Below, one piece after another: positions 60,201 through 64,000 of a stretch of DNA of 64,000 bases. The number at the start of each line of letters is the position of its first letter. Positions within the stretch are counted from its first letter, which is position 1. The stretch covers positions 11,971,001 to 12,035,000 of the forward strand of contig OX387199.1 in NCBI GenBank assembly GCA_947561715.1. The letters are read 5' to 3'. The notes beneath the pieces are model-generated. The model was not told where the DNA came from. It made no database searches and was given only the letters and a program-made list of their open reading frames with translations. The translations under genes and the position numbers were made by a program. The DNA comes from Ascidia mentula. Taxonomy: Eukaryota; Chordata; Ascidiacea; Phlebobranchia; Ascidiidae.

Positions 60201-63200
60201 TACAAGCTTTATTATACAGTGGAAAACGCTGATACTCCAGTTTTGCGTTTGCGGTTGCACAACGTATGTAACTATGCGATTTCAGCACTTGTCCATTTTG
60301 CAGTATATGACTTTTCGATAAAAAATAGTTTTTTTTCTGTACAAGCTTTATTATACAGTGGAAAACGCTGATACTCCAGTACTGAGTTTGCGGTTGCACA
60401 ACGTATGTAACTATGCGATTTCAGCACTTGTCCATTTTGCAGTATATGACTTTTCGATAAAAAATATTTTTTTCATTACAAGCTTTATTATACAGTGGAA
60501 AAGGCTGATACTCCAGTATTGCGTTTGCGGTTGCACAACGTATGTAACTATGCGCTTTCAGCACTTGTCCATATTGCAGTATATGACTTTTCGATAAAAA
60601 ATATTTTTTTTCATTACAAGCTTTATTATGAAGTGGAAAACGCTGGTACTCCAGTATTGCTTTTGCGGTTGCACAACGTATGTAACCATGCGATTTCAGC
60701 ACTTGTCCATTTTGCAGTATATGACTTTTCGGTAAAAAATATTTTTTTTTAGTATAAGCTTTATTATACAGTGGAAAACGCTGGTACTCCAGTATTGCTT
60801 TTGCGGTTGCACAACGTATGTAACTATGCGATTTCAGCACTTGTCCATTTTGCAGTATATGACTTTTCGATAAAAAATAGTTTTTTTTCTGTACAAGCTT
60901 TATTATACAGTGGAAAACGCTGATACTCCAGTACTGAGTTTGCGGTTGCACAACGTATGTAACTATGCGATTTCAGCACTTGTCCATTTTGCAGTATATG
61001 ACTTTTCGATAAAAAATATTTTTTTTTAGTACAAGCTTTATTATACAGTGGAAAACGCTGATACTCCAGTATTGCGTTTGCGGTTGCACAACGTATGTAA
61101 ATATGCGCTTTCAGCACTTGTCCATTTTGCAGTATATGACTTTTCGATAAAAAATATTTTTTTTCAGTACAAGCTTTATTATACAGTGGAAAACGCTGAT
61201 ACTCCAGTACTGAGTTTGCGGTTGCACAACGTATGTAACTATGCGATTTCAGCACTTGTCCATTTTGCAGTATATGACTTTTCGATAAAAAATATTTTTC
61301 TTCAGTACAAGCTTTATTATGCATTGGAAAACGCTGATACTCCAGTACTGAGTTTGCGGTTGCACAACGTATGTAACCATGCGATTTCAGCACTTGTCCA
61401 TTTTGCAGTATACGACTTTTCGGTAAAAAACTATTTTTTTTCAGTACAAGCTTTATTATACAGTGGAAAACGCTGATACTCCAGTTTTGCGTTTGCGGTT
61501 GCACAACGTATGTAACTATGCGATTTCAGCACTTGTCCATTTTGCAGTATATGACTTTTCGATAAAAAATAGTTTTTTTTCTGTACAAGCTTTATTATAC
61601 AGTGGAAAACGCTGATACTCCAGTACTGAGTTTGCGGTTGCACAACGTATGTAACTATGCGATTTCAGCACTTGTCCATTTTGCAGTATATGACTTTTCG
61701 ATAAAAAATAGTTTTTTCATTACAAGCTTTATTATACAGTGGAAAAGGCTGATACTCCAGTATTGCGTTTGCGGTTGCACAACGTATGTAACTATGCGCT
61801 TTCAGCACTCGTCCATATTGCAGTATATGACTTTTCGATAAAAAATATTTTTTTTCATTACAAGCTTTATTATGAAGTGGAAAACGCTGGTACTCCAGTA
61901 TTGCTTTTGCGGTTGCACAACGTATGTAACCATGCGATTTCAGCACCTGTCCATTTTGCAGTATATGACTTTTCGGTAAAAAATATTTTTTTTTAGTACA
62001 AGCTTTATTATACAGTGGAAAACGCTGGTACTCCAGTATTGCTTTTGCGGTTGCACAACGTATGTAACTATGCGATTTCAGCACTTGTCCATTTTGCAGT
62101 ATATGACTTTTCGATAAAAAATAGTTTTTTTTCTGTACAAGCTTTATTATACAGTGGAAAACGCTGATACTCCAGTACTGAGTTTGCGGTTGCACAACGT
62201 ATGTAACTATGCGATTTCAGCACTTGTCCATTTTGCAGTATATGACTTTTCGATAAAAAATATTTTTTTTCAGTACAAGCTTTATTATACAGTGGAAAAC
62301 GCTGATACTCCAGTATTGCGTTTGCGGTTGCACAACGTATGTAACTATGCGCTTTCAGCACTTGTCCATATTGCAGTATATGACTTTTCGATAAAAAATA
62401 CTTTTTTTCATTACAAGCTTTATTATACAGTGGAAAACGCTGGTACTCCAGTATTGCTTTTGCGGTTGCACAACGTATGTAACTATGCAATTTCAGCACT
62501 TGTCCATTTTGCAGTATATGACTTTTCGTGGAAAAATATTTTTTTTCATCACAAGCTTTATTATACAGTGGAAAACGCTGATACTCCAGTATTGCGTTTG
62601 CGGTTGCGCAACGTATGTAACTATGCGCTTTCAGCACTTGTCCATATTGCAGTATATGACTTTTCGGTAAAAAATATTTTTTTTCATTACAAGCTTTATT
62701 ATACAGTGGAAAACGCTGGTACTCCAGTATTGCTTTTGCGGTTGCACAACGTATGTAACTATGCGATTTCAGCACTTGTCCATTTTGCAGTATATGACTT
62801 TTCGATAAAAAATATTTTTTTTCAGTACAAGCTTTATTATACAGTGGAAAACGCTGATACTCCAGTTTTGCGTTTGCGGTTGCACAACGTATGTAACTAT
62901 GCGCTTTCAGCACTTGTCCATTTTGCAGTATATGACTTTTCGAAAAAAAATATTTTTTTTTAGTACAAGCTTTATTATACAGTGGAAAAGGCTGATACTC
63001 CAGTATTGCGTTTGCGGTTGCACAACGTATGTAACTATGCGATTTCAGCACTTGTCCATTTTGCAGTATATGACTTTTCGATAAAAAATATTTTTTTTTA
63101 GTACAAGCTTTATTATACAGTGGAAAAGGCTGATACTCCAGTATTGCGTTTGCGGTTGCACAACGTATGTAACTATGCGATTTCAGCACTTGTCCATTTT

Positions 63201-64000
63201 GCAGTATATGACTTTTCGATAAAAAATATTTTTTTTTAGTACAAGCTTTATTACACAGTGGAAAACGCTCGTACTCCAGTATTGCTTTTGCGGTTGCACA
63301 ACGTATGTAACTATGCGATTTCAGCACTTGTCCATTTTTCAGTATATGACTTTTCGATAAAAAATAGTTTTTTTTCTGTACAAGCTTTATTATACAGTGG
63401 GAAACGCTGATAATCCAGTACTGAGTTTGCGGTTGCACAACGTATGTAACTATGCGATTTCAGCACTTGTCCATTTTGCAGTATATGACTTTTCGATAAA
63501 AAATATTTTTTTTCAGTACAAGCTTTATTATACAGTGGAAAAGGCTGATACTCCAGTACTGAGTTTGCGGTTGCACAACGTGTGTAACTATGCGATTTCA
63601 GCACTTGTCCATTTTGCAGTATATGACTTTTCGATAAAAAATAGTTTTTTTTCTGTACAAGCTTTATTATACAGTGGAAAACGCTGATACTCCAGTACTG
63701 AGTTTGCGGTTGCACAACGTATGTAACTATGCGATTTCAGCACTTGTCCATTTTGCAGTATATGACTTTTCGATAAAAAATATTTTTTTTTAGTACAAGC
63801 TTTATTATACAGTGGAAAACGCTGATACTCCAGTACTGAGTTTGCGGTTGCACAACGTATGTAACTATGCGATTTCAGCACTTGTCCATTTTGCAGTATA
63901 TGACTTTTCGATAAAAAATATTTTTTTCATTACAAGCTTTATTATACAGTGGAAAAGGCTGATACTCCAGTATTGCGTTTGCGGTTGCACAACGTATGTA
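57267..64000. repeat. 138-bp satellite array, block E (about 49 monomers), continues past the window
   Basis: The satellite resumes with GACTTTTCGAT directly after the LINE. It is paralogous to 32098-34500 (offset 25169, then 25307 after gain of one monomer) and, from about 60421, to 33179-36300 (offset 27242, then 27381). Internally it shows a 1935-bp (14-monomer) repeat (58486 and 60421, 58560 and 60495, 58889 and 60824, 59804 and 61739) and a 1244-bp repeat (58252 and 59496). One monomer is altered at about 57751-57766 (CCAGAAATGAGTTATGG), shortening it by one base. No gene is supported. Confidence 0.96.

Noticed and set aside
1..64000. Very long open frames with a 46-residue period on both strands through the satellite, resembling repetitive proteins
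   Set aside because: They follow from the 138-bp period being a multiple of three and from few stops in the monomer. Several frames on both strands are open at once, variants change residues freely, and frames break at T-run length changes. I list no satellite gene.
1..64000. CRISPR-like array
   Set aside because: Repeats are directly adjacent, 138 bp long, with no unique spacers between short repeats, and the associated genes are eukaryotic LINE genes.

Overview
The window is eukaryotic, almost certainly from an animal genome. About 52 kb of the 64 kb is one AT-rich satellite DNA array with a monomer of about 138 bp (I estimate some 375 monomers). No array edge, unique DNA or host gene is visible. 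The only genuine protein-coding sequence belongs to four copies of one non-LTR retrotransposon (LINE) family inserted into the satellite. ORF1 has a coiled coil and an FP/RRM-like C-terminal half. ORF2 has an APE-type endonuclease and a reverse transcriptase, with no RNase H visible. This architecture, together with a 3' end made of short TTGAA repeats, suggests the CR1/L2-like part of the Jockey group. These traits are common in arthropods and other invertebrates; I do not name a species.

Layout: satellite 1-12744; a 191-bp 5'-truncated LINE tail at 12745-12935 (+); satellite to 15291; a full-length LINE at 15292-19650 (+) with intact ORF1 and ORF2; satellite 19651-48199; a 5'-truncated LINE at 48200-51320 (+) that by chance is fused in frame to satellite sequence; satellite 51321-52900; a second near full-length LINE at 52901-57266 (-) with both ORFs open; satellite 57267-64000. 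Because 138 equals 3 x 46, long open frames run through the satellite on both strands with a 46-residue period. I treat these as arithmetic by-products, not genes.

The satellite is not a simple monomer run. Linked variant sites define monomer subtypes arranged in higher-order repeats: units of about 692 bp (5 monomers), 1106 bp (8), 1244 bp (9), 1936 bp (14) and 3041 bp (22). Multi-kilobase paralogous blocks also lie 18 to 31 kb apart. These paralogues supply empty sites for three of the four LINE insertions, so insertion boundaries can be read to the base: one 5-bp target duplication, one 7-bp target deletion and one near-blunt junction. All four insertions abut a TTTTGC(A/G) motif of the monomer, and three of the four use the same position. 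The retrotransposon copies are nearly identical to each other, so the family was active recently, after at least part of the array had already been duplicated.
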